In this document: in pieces, positions 16,620 to 25,246 of the stretch | Layout of the letters: each line of letters opens with the position of its first letter | How positions within the stretch are numbered: position 1 is the first letter of the stretch | From: Fibrobacter succinogenes | Lineage (GTDB): Bacteria > Fibrobacterota > Fibrobacteria > Fibrobacterales > Fibrobacteraceae | Direction: 5' to 3' | DNA length: 64,000 bases | Assembly: GCF_902779965.1 (NCBI RefSeq) | Contig: NZ_CACZDK010000006.1 | Coordinates: forward strand, 96,970-160,969 | The notes under the pieces: generated by a model | The model's input: the letters and a program-made list of their open reading frames with translations, nothing else | Databases searched by the model: none | What the model was told of the DNA's origin: nothing | Made by a program: the position numbers and the translations under genes

Positions 16620-16670
16620 TACTAGTAACTAAAAACTAGTAACTAGTAACTGCGGCTGCGCCGCACTACT
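16620..16670 (+). repeat. TAGTAACTAG-type intergenic repeat with small hairpin
   Basis: ACTAGTAACTAAAAACTAG, then ACTAGTAACT, then the hairpin GCGGC-TGC-GCCGC and CACTACT. Equivalent elements with other hairpin arms are at 49170-49202, 56140-56290, 33440-33590 and 63425-63560. Confidence 0.65.
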
Positions 16671-18171
16671 CCTTAATCGTCGGAGCCTGTCTTGCGACTG
16701 GCGCGAGTTCACCATGCTTTCTGAACAAGTGCTTCACGAGTGTACCGAATCCACGGAGAACTCGGTAACGTTCGCGCGGGTTCTTGATGGCCATGATGCC
16801 TTGATGGAAAATGTAGCTCGGACGCAGGTAGAATTCACGGCGGGCCTTGTCGCAGAAGTCCACGAGAGCTTGGCTCGTGAGTTCGCCACGCTGGATTGTG
16901 GTGCGGTGGAAACCGTCCTTGTCGAGCCACTGGCTGTAATCCTTCGACTTGAGAGCGCCGCTTTCAAGAGCTTCCTTGTAAGCTTCGGTGCCGGGGTATG
17001 CCATGATGGGGTAGAACTGGGCTGTGTTCGGGTTCAGCTTCTTGGCGTAGTCTAGCGTCATGCGGAGCGTTTCCGGCGTGTCGCCCGGGTTACCGACCAT
17101 GAAGCATCCGTGAACGAGGAGTCCTGCCTTGCGGGCATTCTTCGTAAATTCAATTGCCTTGTCGGTGTTCTTCACACCCTTGTGGATCTTTTCGAGAACC
17201 TCGGGGGAGGCGCTTTCGAAGCCCACGCACATTTCGCGGCCACCGGCCTTCTTCATGAGCTTGAGCAAATCGAGCGGAACATCGGCGCGGGCGTTGCAGC
17301 TCCACGTAATCTTGAGACCGCGTTCGAGAATCAAGTTGCAAATTTGGCGCACGTGTTCGTGGCTTGCCGTAAACGTATCGTCTTCAAAGAACACTTCGCC
17401 TAAATCTTCGAAGTTTTCCTTGATGTACTGGAGTTCGTCGACAACGTCCTTCGGATCGCGGCGGCGGAATTTGTGACCGTTGAGCGTCTGCGGAATCACG
17501 CAGTAGCTGCAGTGGTTCGGGCAGCCACGGCCAGACAAAATCACGATAAGCGGGTTCAGGTTTGCGCCGTAGAAATACTTCTTGTAGCAGCTGTAAAGGT
17601 GTTTGCGGTAAACCTTGGAAACCCACGGAATTTCGTTCAGGTTTTCAATCTTCGGGCCTTCGGGCTGGAAGTCCACTTTGCCTTCGGCGGTGCGGTAGGC
17701 AAGTCCTGCAAACTGACCGACGGGAGCGCCATCGCCACGGAGAGCGCGCACGAGGTTCCTACAGGTGTAGTCGGCTTCGCCAATCACCACGTAGTCCAAA
17801 GACGGTTCCATTTCCATGGATTCGAGCGGCTCGGCAGTCGCGTGCGTGCCCATGATGGCAACCTTCACGTTCGGCAAAGCTTCTTTAATCGCATGGACGA
17901 CCTTGAGGTCATTCAAAATACTCGGGGTGCTTGTGCTGCAAATGACAAGTTCCGGGCCGAACTTCTTAATGCCTTCGAGCGTCTGCGGAAGGTCGAGTTC
18001 CATAGCGGGACTGTCAATAAGCTGGATTTCGTTACCGTCGGCTTCACAAACGCCGGCAGCATAGCTCAAAAACATTGGCCAGTAAAGCGTACTGGATTTC
18101 GTAACACACGGGGATCTAGATTCCCGACTGAACATCGGGTGAAACGGGGGATTTAAAAAAGTAACGTTCAT
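16666..18171 (-). CDS. B12-binding radical SAM protein of unknown substrate
   Basis: This is a 501-residue protein. The first half is a cobalamin-binding Rossmann-like domain (MNVTFLNPPFHPMFSRESRS at the start, later LVICSTSTPSILNDL and VVIGEADYTCRNLV). The second half is a radical SAM barrel with the 4Fe-4S motif RGCPNHCSYC (C-x3-C-x2-C), and GFESASPEVLEKIHKG and MVGNPGDTPETL motifs typical of the BchE/HpnP-like group. Such enzymes methylate or rearrange unactivated carbons on lipids, antibiotics or cofactors; the substrate here cannot be predicted. I chose ATG 18171 over an upstream ATG six codons earlier because it begins the conserved first strand. The gene is monocistronic with a terminator at 16571-16597 and diverges from a MORN-type gene. 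Confidence 0.85.
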   Translation of the reverse strand: MNVTFLNPPFHPMFSRESRSPCVTKSSTLYWPMFLSYAAGVCEADGNEIQLIDSPAMELDLPQTLEGIKKFGPELVICSTSTPSILNDLKVVHAIKEALPNVKVAIMGTHATAEPLESMEMEPSLDYVVIGEADYTCRNLVRALRGDGAPVGQFAGLAYRTAEGKVDFQPEGPKIENLNEIPWVSKVYRKHLYSCYKKYFYGANLNPLIVILSGRGCPNHCSYCVIPQTLNGHKFRRRDPKDVVDELQYIKENFEDLGEVFFEDDTFTASHEHVRQICNLILERGLKITWSCNARADVPLDLLKLMKKAGGREMCVGFESASPEVLEKIHKGVKNTDKAIEFTKNARKAGLLVHGCFMVGNPGDTPETLRMTLDYAKKLNPNTAQFYPIMAYPGTEAYKEALESGALKSKDYSQWLDKDGFHRTTIQRGELTSQALVDFCDKARREFYLRPSYIFHQGIMAIKNPRERYRVLRGFGTLVKHLFRKHGELAPVARQAPTIKE

Positions 18172-18221
18172 GACGCTCACAAAATACATAATATGAAATG
18201 ATTATGCTACATTATAATGCA

Positions 18222-18833
18222 ATGAAGAAGCTTTTTTTCACGTTTTTTACGCCTTTTGTGATTGCAGGCACGGCTATCGCCGCGCCCAAGGCTGCTTCTG
18301 TTGCTTTGGATACTATTCGCACGACTTTTGATGACGGTCGTGTGTCACGAATTTACACCGTTTTAAAGGGGACGGATGTGCGCGAGGGGGTGTCACTCTC
18401 TTATCACCCGAACGGTCAATTGGCGATTGAAGTGCCGTATAGAAATGGCAAGATAGACGGGGTTTTACGTTCGTACGATGAAAATGGAAAGCTCCATGAA
18501 ACCATCGGGTATCTGGAAGGCGAAGAAGAAGGCTATAGCACCATCTATTACGCGAATGGCAAAAGGAAAAGCCGCGAAACATATCGCCATGGAATCTTAA
18601 ACGGGGTGTCAGAAATTTGGGATGAAAAGGGGAAACTCCGCCGCCAGGTTCCATATGTAGACGGACAAATTCATGGTGTGTTCAAAATGTACGATGAGTT
18701 CGGGAAAATTATGGAAGACATGAATTTTGTTCATGGGCTCCGCCATGGCGCCTATCGTCGATACAAATATGGCAAACTAGAATTTGAAGCCGAATTCCAA
18801 AACAACCGCTGCGTCAAGAATTGCAATTTTTAG
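18222..18833 (+). CDS. Exported MORN-type repeat protein (YwqK-like)
   Basis: The 203-residue product starts MKKLFFTFFTPFVIAGTAIA, a signal peptide ending AIAAP. The mature part is five to six repeats of about 22-24 residues with the pattern YHPNGQLAIEVPYRNGKIDG, the MORN_2/YwqK-type toxin-antitoxin-like repeat, ending with CVKNC. Such proteins form an extended beta-sheet and are common at the surface of FCB-group bacteria, with functions mostly unknown. TATAAT lies at 18213-18218, only three bases before the ATG, and no Shine-Dalgarno is visible, so the start may be leaderless or slightly different. It diverges from the radical SAM gene with about 50 bp between starts. Confidence 0.75.
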   Translation: MKKLFFTFFTPFVIAGTAIAAPKAASVALDTIRTTFDDGRVSRIYTVLKGTDVREGVSLSYHPNGQLAIEVPYRNGKIDGVLRSYDENGKLHETIGYLEGEEEGYSTIYYANGKRKSRETYRHGILNGVSEIWDEKGKLRRQVPYVDGQIHGVFKMYDEFGKIMEDMNFVHGLRHGAYRRYKYGKLEFEAEFQNNRCVKNCNF

Positions 18834-18839
18834 ATCGCT

Positions 18840-18963
18840 TCGCTCTCAGCTCGCTCGTAAACTCGCTTTGGGCTATGGGGTCGGCACGTTGTGCCTTTGG
18901 GGTCGCTTCGCTTTGGGCAATTGCTCATACCTCGGAGGGAACCGTAGGCGACCGTGCCCATAG
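18840..18963 (+). repeat. Intergenic GC-rich repeat with GCTATGGGGTCGGCAC unit
   Basis: GGGCTATGGGGTCGGCAC begins and CGTGCCCATAGC ends a partly palindromic unit that also contains TTTGGGGTCGCTTCGCTTTGG. A related unit lies at 49049-49178, where GTGCCGACCTCATAGCC is the reverse complement of the same motif. It fills the gap between the MORN-type gene and the dedA-type gene. Confidence 0.55.
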
Positions 18964-19719
18964 CTATTTTTTCTTTGGCTTCACGGCATTCCAGACCATG
19001 TAAGCGATAAAGAGCACGCCAAAGCCGAGCAATGCGATGGCAAGTTCGGAATTGTACTTCTCGATGATGTCCTTTTGTCCGTGGGCGAGGTAGCCGAGCA
19101 ATGCGAGGACGCAGTTCCAAATGGCTGCACCGAGGAATGTGTAGAGCGTGAACGGAGCGAGCTTCATCTTTGCAAGACCTGCCGGGATAGAAATCAACTG
19201 GCGGATCACTGTGATGAGGCGGCCGACGAATGTCGAAATGGCGCCATGTTCACGGAAGTAGTTCTCGGCCTTTTCAACTTTCTCGACATCAAGCAGCAAG
19301 AAGTGTCCGAGACGGCTATCTGCAAATTTGTAAATAATCGGGCGGCCGAGAATTTTGGCGAGATAGTAGTTGATATAAGCGCCAATCAAAGCGCCGAGCG
19401 TTGCAAAGAATACGATGAGTGCAATGTTGAGGCCAGAACCCGGCTGCAATGCCTTGTAAGCGGCTGGCGGCACGACAAGTTCAGACGGGAACGGAATGAA
19501 CGAACTTTCAATCGCCATCAAGAGCGTGATCGTTCCGTAGTTTAAGTTGTCATTGTACCAATCAATTATTTGGTTGTAAATGCCTGTTGATTTGGTAGCC
19601 TCGGCAGCTGCGGCGCCGGCATTGGCGACCGTATCAGCGGCAATTGCATCAGAAGCAAAAGTAAAAGCGGTAAAGAAAAGAGTTAAAGCAATAGTTGTTT
19701 TAAGGACTGATTTTTTCAT
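18964..19719 (-). CDS. DedA-family membrane protein
   Basis: This is a 251-residue integral membrane protein of the DedA/VTT (SNARE-associated) superfamily, whose members move lipids such as undecaprenyl phosphate or phosphatidylethanolamine across the inner membrane. Family hallmarks are the acidic re-entrant motif ESSFIPFPSELV and the FVGRLITVIRQLISIPAGLA motif (F-x-GR followed by R-x(7)-AG). It carries an extra N-terminal segment (MKKSVLKTTIALTLFFTAFT, then an Ala/Thr-rich stretch) resembling a cleavable signal before the core. On the minus strand TAAATTTG lies upstream, the hexamer TAAATT ending exactly seven bases before the ATG, with no Shine-Dalgarno, suggesting a leaderless mRNA. Confidence 0.88.
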   Translation of the reverse strand: MKKSVLKTTIALTLFFTAFTFASDAIAADTVANAGAAAAEATKSTGIYNQIIDWYNDNLNYGTITLLMAIESSFIPFPSELVVPPAAYKALQPGSGLNIALIVFFATLGALIGAYINYYLAKILGRPIIYKFADSRLGHFLLLDVEKVEKAENYFREHGAISTFVGRLITVIRQLISIPAGLAKMKLAPFTLYTFLGAAIWNCVLALLGYLAHGQKDIIEKYNSELAIALLGFGVLFIAYMVWNAVKPKKK

Positions 19720-19726
19720 TGGGACA

Positions 19727-19732
19727 AATTTA
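19727..19732 (-). promoter_or_regulatory. -10-type hexamer TAAATT placed 7 nt before the DedA start codon
   Basis: On the - strand TAAATT is followed by TG and five more bases, then ATG. It matches TAnnTTTG, the FCB-type -7 element, and predicts transcription starting at or next to the start codon. Confidence 0.5.
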
Positions 19733-19800
19733 GAAATTTAAAAAATAAATTTTTTGATTTTATTATAAAAGTCGTTTTTTTTAATATGAAAAAGTACGTC

Positions 19801-19884
19801 ATGCGGGCGGGGCCCCAGCTCGGAGTTGCGAAGGCCGCACGGGCCCCTCCCTGCACCCTCCCCATCCTTGGCCGACGCTTTTTT
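19801..19884 (+). repeat. 84-bp GC-rich repeat (copy 1)
   Basis: The 84 bases appear identical to 42989-43072 in the same orientation. GGGGCCC and GGGCCCC near each other's ends can pair, enclosing a TGCG/CGCA stem, and the unit ends GGCCGACGCTTTTTT. It sits in the spacer between two minus-strand genes. Confidence 0.9.
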
Positions 19885-19907
19885 AATAATAATTGCTGTT
19901 ATTGATG

Positions 19908-21626
19908 TTAGAAATAGAAGTAAAGGCCGACGCCGAGGAGTGCTGCTGCTGTTCCGAGCAAAATGCCGCCGGCAATGGCTTTGTTGTCGCCTTGATCGAC
20001 TAACTTCTTGTTTTTCTTGACTTTGTTCTGGTAGTTTGTTCCTTTGACCGCTCCTGGAATTTTAAGATCCTTCTTGATGTCGTCAGCGTCGTTGTAGTCT
20101 AAGTGGGCAAAGTACATGAGCAATCCACCAATAAGAACGGTTCCTGCAGCACCGCCAATAAATGCTTCGCCGAGAGTTTGCATTTTCTTTTCGTGCAGCC
20201 ACTTGTTTTGCTTTTCGATTTCGTCAAAGTCGGTCAACTTTTCAAGATCAATGCTCAAGTCTATTTGCGATACCGGTGCGACAAAGAAATTGACGAGCGT
20301 ATCTCTGTAGCCTGCTTTGCGGATAATGAGGCTGTCTGTTCCCATGTTGTAAACGGGGATTTTTTCAGGCGTCTTGGCGATTGCCTTGGAACGCTTGGTG
20401 ATGGGGGCGTCTGCTTTGTAAACGCTTGCGCCTTCGGGGAATGTCAAAATGCGAATTTCGGGAGCAACGCGCTTAAGTTTGAGTGAAATATGTACTGTAT
20501 CGCCGAGAAGAGGAGTGATGTTTGTGCTTGCTCCCCAAAGGTGTCTGTCGACATCCCAATAGGCGTAAAGCGGGAATTTGTTTGTGTCTGTAACGACGAA
20601 TGTGCAAGGCGATTTGCAAATAGCGTCTTTTTCAGAACGAGAAATCGTTGCTCCGTCGGGGTCCGTTTCAATGTGGATGTAAGCACGATTTTGTTTTGCT
20701 TTAATAGTCTCTTTACCTTGAGCGTCTAAAAGTTGATTCCTTAATTTGTTGTTGGTAATGGCATCGCTGAATACGGCTTGCCTTGAAATGTTCACGCTAG
20801 CTCTGTGCAACATTGGCAACGAATCTTCGTAAAATGCATGCGTGAGGTTTAACGTTAAGCTATCGGTTTTGATATTCGGGACAATTTCGCCAAAGTATAT
20901 AGACTTGTAGCCATAAGAGGAAAGTTCGTTTTGAATGCAGATGTTGTCATCACAGTTCTTGATATCGCTCTTGCGAATGAGTTGTGGATTTTCGCCAGCT
21001 TCCATGAGCAATCGCGCGGTAAGGCCTGTGAATTGGTCGGCAATGGACTGGTTGACTCCTTCTCCAGTGTAGGCTATCAGAACGGTTTTGATGGGCTTTG
21101 GTGCAGGCTTTTCGCTAGACGAACTGATGCTAGATGAACTTGCAACCGGTGCGTTTTCGCTTGAAGAACTGGAGCTAGATATTTTTGCGCTAGAAGAACT
21201 CACGCTAGGCGATTTCGTGCTGGAGGAACTTATGTGGGCTTGTTTTGCGCTTGAAGAAATCGCGGTAGACGAACTTGAAATTGCTGCAGAACTTGATGAT
21301 TGGGCCGAACTTTCTGCTGCCGAGCTAACGGCGATTGAACTTGAACTTGGCTCCGTTTTTTCAGCCGTTGTTTTTGCTTGCGAAGTTTCGTTTAAAAGGT
21401 CGTTGCCTTTTTCATCTACAATTCTTTTGAATTGCTTCTTGGCAATCTTTACGATTGTGAACTTGTTTTGGATGTATCCGCCAAGGCTTACGGTATCGTT
21501 TTCAATACCCATAAGTTTTGCGCGTTGCTTTGTGCCCGACAAGAGCTCGACATCAACGAAAATGCCTTCGGTGTTAGCGAAAGTGGCGGTTAAGGCGATT
21601 GCAATGAGTAAGAAAATCTTTTTCAT
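19908..21626 (-). CDS. PEGA-domain membrane protein with serine-rich linker
   Basis: This is a 572-residue protein. It has a signal peptide (MKKIFLLIAIALTATFANTEG), a small beta domain to about residue 85, then a 100-residue linker almost entirely of Ser, Ala and Thr with SSSS blocks, typical of Fibrobacter exported proteins. A periplasmic domain follows (KTVLIAYTGEGVNQSIADQF), then two PEGA-like repeats (YIHIETDPDGATISRSEKDA at about 315 and IRILTFPEGASVYKADAPI at about 395), and finally two hydrophobic helices separated by a charged loop. PEGA domains bind cell-wall or surface glycans in other proteins. It is the last gene of a five-gene operon, seven bases after its neighbour, which also has a PEGA-like domain and two terminal helices. 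The overall role is unknown. Confidence 0.6.
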   Translation of the reverse strand: MKKIFLLIAIALTATFANTEGIFVDVELLSGTKQRAKLMGIENDTVSLGGYIQNKFTIVKIAKKQFKRIVDEKGNDLLNETSQAKTTAEKTEPSSSSIAVSSAAESSAQSSSSAAISSSSTAISSSAKQAHISSSSTKSPSVSSSSAKISSSSSSSENAPVASSSSISSSSEKPAPKPIKTVLIAYTGEGVNQSIADQFTGLTARLLMEAGENPQLIRKSDIKNCDDNICIQNELSSYGYKSIYFGEIVPNIKTDSLTLNLTHAFYEDSLPMLHRASVNISRQAVFSDAITNNKLRNQLLDAQGKETIKAKQNRAYIHIETDPDGATISRSEKDAICKSPCTFVVTDTNKFPLYAYWDVDRHLWGASTNITPLLGDTVHISLKLKRVAPEIRILTFPEGASVYKADAPITKRSKAIAKTPEKIPVYNMGTDSLIIRKAGYRDTLVNFFVAPVSQIDLSIDLEKLTDFDEIEKQNKWLHEKKMQTLGEAFIGGAAGTVLIGGLLMYFAHLDYNDADDIKKDLKIPGAVKGTNYQNKVKKNKKLVDQGDNKAIAGGILLGTAAALLGVGLYFYF

Positions 21627-21633
21627 ATTCTAC

Positions 21634-22290
21634 CTAAAATGAAAGAACGAATCCTGCTGTAAGGAATGCTATTCCTGTTGCAAAGAAAATCCCTGAGACT
21701 GTTTTAGCGGTTTTGGCGCTACTTTTGTGGTCTTTGAAATCACGCATGTGTTCATCGTATTTTTCGTTTACGAAGCGCGTGTTTTCCATAGCTCTTTTGT
21801 GGTCGTTTGCTTTGCTTATATTGTAAAGCGAGATGATTGCAGAAATTCCGCTAATGGCAAAGGGGGCGATGGATGCCCATTTGAGGTATCCTCCGAGTAT
21901 GCGCCTGTTCCTGTGTTTTAAAAGGTCTTGATTCCTTTCGATTCTTTCATCGTCGTAAGTTTGCTTGAGTGCTACAATGATGAATGATGTATCGTTAGGC
22001 GAGAGTGCAATGTTGATTGTCGTATCCGCGTAATTCGGGTGGAAAAACGAAACGATGATGCTGTCTTTTCCATCGGGTACAGGGATAAATGCGGGGGATG
22101 TGTAATTGGGTTTGCTGGCGAAGTCTGGAAAAATCAGGCCGGTGTACAAATCAACCGTTGACGGATTTGTCGAAATCTGCAAATAGCGAGTCTTGGTTTG
22201 GGTTGATGCGCTTTGTTCTGCAAAGACATTCCCGCAAAGAGCAAAAAGCAAAATGACAATTGCGATGGAGGCTCTCTTGATATTAATCAT
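21634..22290 (-). CDS. PEGA-like exported membrane protein
   Basis: This is a 218-residue protein with a signal peptide (MINIKRASIAIVILLFALCG then NVFAEQ), a PEGA-like beta domain (YLQISTNPSTVDLYTGLI then VSFFHPNYADTTINIAL) and a C-terminal helical region with two hydrophobic segments separated by a charged loop of about 45 residues. The arrangement is a short version of the following gene's C-terminal half, so the two are probably related. Its start overlaps the preceding gene's stop by four bases (ATGA). Function is unknown; the operon context implies a cell-envelope complex. Confidence 0.55.
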   Translation of the reverse strand: MINIKRASIAIVILLFALCGNVFAEQSASTQTKTRYLQISTNPSTVDLYTGLIFPDFASKPNYTSPAFIPVPDGKDSIIVSFFHPNYADTTINIALSPNDTSFIIVALKQTYDDERIERNQDLLKHRNRRILGGYLKWASIAPFAISGISAIISLYNISKANDHKRAMENTRFVNEKYDEHMRDFKDHKSSAKTAKTVSGIFFATGIAFLTAGFVLSF

Positions 22291-23681
22291 TTGTTGTCCT
22301 CCTGCTTGGTGTATGGTCCAAAAATTCCTGTTTCAGAACCATTGACCTTGATTTTCCAATAAACGTTGGGTGCCTTGTTGCGTGCATAGTCTTCAGCATT
22401 TACGACAAGCTTGCATTCATTTTGACACGTGTTGATTATGGATACAATGTTGTTTTCGTATTTTGATAGAACTGTATCTGCGTTTATTGTTGCATAAATC
22501 TTTGACACGTTAACGCCGGAACCGTTATCGAGAAGCATGAACTTGATTGGTACGGTTGTCGGAAAATTTGTGTTGATTGGAGTCATGTTGGGCTTGACAT
22601 TGTCGCGCAAGAACAATGTGTCGGTTACCGTTTTTGTGCTGGGCGCTAAATTGGTTGTTATGGAATCGCAACCGTATTCTGTACGAATTTCATCGCAGAT
22701 TACAATTTTTATGTTTGATTGCGGACTCAGTGTCTTTATAATGTTTGTAGTCGATTTGTTTTCTGAAATTTTAGAAAGAGTATCTCCCGCTGCCGAAAGA
22801 ATGGCGCCTGTTAGCTTTGATTTTTCCGGGAAGAGGTTGGATAGGCTTACTACCGGAATCTCGATAATTGAAGATCCGTCATTTTTTAACTTTGTGGAAA
22901 AACTGAATACGTCGCTATACGCTTGTTCAGACAGACCTTTTTCGTTTTTGATTATGGCACGAACTCCCCAGTAAATTGTGGAGGATTCGGTACCGTGATT
23001 GATGGTGTCGCCTTTTTCGGTTATTTCTGCGTTTAAGTCTCCAAGCAGATTGACGCTGCCCATGCAATCCATGTTTCCAAGCGAAGAATTCCAAATGTTA
23101 GATTTGTTGTAGCCTGCGAAAAGTGTACAGTACGAGGTTTCCCAGGGGTCAATTCCTGAAATACTCCATGTGAGTTCGAGTCCGTTCTCATTATCGCCAT
23201 CGACTTGGTTGTAATTGTTGGCGGGTGACTGTAATGTAACTTTTGTTGGCGTATTGACGTAAATTTTTGCGTTTGTTTGTAAAGTGTCGCCAAGAAGATC
23301 GATTGTTTCAAACGTTATGTTATGGATTCCTGCTTTGTCAAAACTGGAATAGACCGAAGTTGCTCCTGCTTCGTCATTATCAATTTTCCATTTGTGAAAA
23401 CTGTAATAAGGTATAGCCTGTTCCGCCGATATATATTCTCCATTAATGGCGTAAACACCGCAAATGCGGATTTTTTCATTAATGTTGACATAAAATTTAT
23501 CTGAAGATTTGTAGCGTTTGTCGTTGTAGGGCTCGCCATAATAGCTTTCAGGAACGATAAAAATCGATTGTGTAAGTTCAGAAATATCCGACGATTGTAT
23601 CTCGGGATCAGAACATGAAATGAGAGAGTATGTAATTGCGGTAGCGAATGCAATTGATAGAGGAATGTACTTGTAATTCAT
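22287..23681 (-). CDS. Lipoprotein with Ig/fibronectin-like domains
   Basis: This is a 464-residue protein. The N-terminus ends in a lipobox (YSLISCSD), so it should be lipid-anchored. After an N-terminal beta domain comes a PKD-like strand set (HNITFETIDLLGDTLQTNAK) and a fibronectin-like stretch (TKVTLQSPANNY then LELTWSISGIDPWETSYC). Two or three further beta domains follow. The same order, a PKD-like domain then P-x-N/G...L-x-F/W-x-W, appears in the two lipoproteins encoded just upstream, so the three arose by tandem duplication and divergence. The start overlaps the upstream gene by one base and its end overlaps the next by four. Confidence 0.6.
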   Translation of the reverse strand: MNYKYIPLSIAFATAITYSLISCSDPEIQSSDISELTQSIFIVPESYYGEPYNDKRYKSSDKFYVNINEKIRICGVYAINGEYISAEQAIPYYSFHKWKIDNDEAGATSVYSSFDKAGIHNITFETIDLLGDTLQTNAKIYVNTPTKVTLQSPANNYNQVDGDNENGLELTWSISGIDPWETSYCTLFAGYNKSNIWNSSLGNMDCMGSVNLLGDLNAEITEKGDTINHGTESSTIYWGVRAIIKNEKGLSEQAYSDVFSFSTKLKNDGSSIIEIPVVSLSNLFPEKSKLTGAILSAAGDTLSKISENKSTTNIIKTLSPQSNIKIVICDEIRTEYGCDSITTNLAPSTKTVTDTLFLRDNVKPNMTPINTNFPTTVPIKFMLLDNGSGVNVSKIYATINADTVLSKYENNIVSIINTCQNECKLVVNAEDYARNKAPNVYWKIKVNGSETGIFGPYTKQEDNK

Positions 23682-25246
23682 TAGTTTTCCTCCATTGTTG
23701 TTGCTTGCTTAACGTAAAGCTTCCAAGTCTTGCTTTGATGTAAGCCGTTCTTGTAGATGACTGTTGATCTTATGGTTTGCTCGGCATCGAAAAATGCTGC
23801 TTCAAGTTCTGCTGAAATCGTATTTGTGTTAGGAACAGAAATAATGATTTTATTTTTTGTGACGTTGAAGAGTTGCAATGAATCTACGACAAAATCAAAT
23901 GGGTTTTTGTCTTGAATGAACATCTTGACGAGCCCGTCGTTTGCGATAGTCGTATCGTTGTTTGTGGTAAACCAAAGTATGCTTGGCGTAATGTAGAATG
24001 ATTTGCTGAAAACGTTCTTGCTTCCGTCTGTTGCTGAAATCGCAAGAATTCGGTATGCCCAACTTTTATCGGTTTCTTTGAGCACGACTGTTAAAATGCT
24101 GTCTTTGTAGAATTTATCAAGAATAGGTTCGTTTTCGAGGGAAACTTTGATGTCCTGTGATGAAATGACTCTGCTCCCGTCCTTTACAATGAATTGCAGT
24201 GTGTCGGCAAAATCAAGTGTGTCTCTTTTTGTAATTGAAACGATTGTCGGTGCAATTAAATCGACGAGCTTGAGGTTGTTTGCAATTGTTACAAAGCCAT
24301 CGTTGATTTTGACGTCTTTTATAATCGCTCCAAAATCAAAGTAATCCGAGCTAAGTGTCAGTTGATATGTTCCTGCTGGGATAACACCTAGTGAAATATT
24401 GTTGTTCGTCGATGAAAGATTGAACTTGAAATCAAAATGCTTGTTGAAATCGTCCTTGTTTTTTAGCGTCAGCTGCATGGGAACCAATGAGGCTTGCCCG
24501 ATATCGATTGTTGCTTGCAATGATCCTTCGCCAGGGAATCCTTTGGTATAGAATGAGCTTTCGATTTTTTGTATCGATGCAAAATTGTATTCGTTATAAG
24601 CTTGAACTGACCAATTGTATTTTTTGAATTGATTTAATTTGTTGTGAAATGTGAAATTTGGTTCGTATAGAATAGTGTCAATTTTGGCAAACTTTGAATC
24701 GGCATTGGCGAAATCTTGCTCGCTCAGTGTAAATCGGTAGTAATGGGCAAGTTTGATTCCTTCGGTTTTGGCACTCCAGGTGAAGTAAATTGCTTCGAAC
24801 GGATCGATGGCTTGCGTTCCGTTGGCTGGAGTGAATGCACTGTCGTTTAAAATTGGATTGTCTGCAACCCACACGTCAAGCGAATCGTAGTGCATGTCGC
24901 CAAAGTGATCTTTTAGCACGAACGTAAATTTGTGGTGACCGGGTTCGGTAATCTGTTTCTTGAAATTGTATTCAGAGGAACAGTATTTGCCGTCCATGAG
25001 CCAGTGGTAATCTTGAACTTTAATGATTTTATTCGGACTAATCGTTGTTACGAAAAAAATCGTGTCGTTGACATGAAACGTGTCAGCCTTGACTTTCGAT
25101 GATACATCTGTGATGGTTTTTGCTAGGGCTACATTTACACTGATGTTGATGGCTTCTGCTTCGTCAAAAATGTGGTCATCAGAATTAAAGCATGACTGGA
25201 GTAAACTTGCAAATGCGGCAATGGCAAAAATTTTCAAAAATTTCAT
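23681..25246 (-). CDS. Lipoprotein with Ig/fibronectin-like domains
   Basis: This is a 521-residue protein with a lipobox in MKFLKIFAIAAFASLLQSCF. The layout parallels its neighbours: a PKD-like region (HKFTFVLKDHFGDMHYDSLD), then a fibronectin-like segment (NGTQAIDPFEAIYFTWSAKT), then a carboxypeptidase-regulatory-like repeat (LGVIPAGTYQLTLSSDYFDF, that is, an N-S-D-G-x-Y type turn) and two more beta domains. It is a probable periplasmic or surface structural protein. The start overlaps the upstream lipoprotein gene by four bases. No catalytic motif is seen. Confidence 0.6.
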   Translation of the reverse strand: MKFLKIFAIAAFASLLQSCFNSDDHIFDEAEAINISVNVALAKTITDVSSKVKADTFHVNDTIFFVTTISPNKIIKVQDYHWLMDGKYCSSEYNFKKQITEPGHHKFTFVLKDHFGDMHYDSLDVWVADNPILNDSAFTPANGTQAIDPFEAIYFTWSAKTEGIKLAHYYRFTLSEQDFANADSKFAKIDTILYEPNFTFHNKLNQFKKYNWSVQAYNEYNFASIQKIESSFYTKGFPGEGSLQATIDIGQASLVPMQLTLKNKDDFNKHFDFKFNLSSTNNNISLGVIPAGTYQLTLSSDYFDFGAIIKDVKINDGFVTIANNLKLVDLIAPTIVSITKRDTLDFADTLQFIVKDGSRVISSQDIKVSLENEPILDKFYKDSILTVVLKETDKSWAYRILAISATDGSKNVFSKSFYITPSILWFTTNNDTTIANDGLVKMFIQDKNPFDFVVDSLQLFNVTKNKIIISVPNTNTISAELEAAFFDAEQTIRSTVIYKNGLHQSKTWKLYVKQATTMEEN

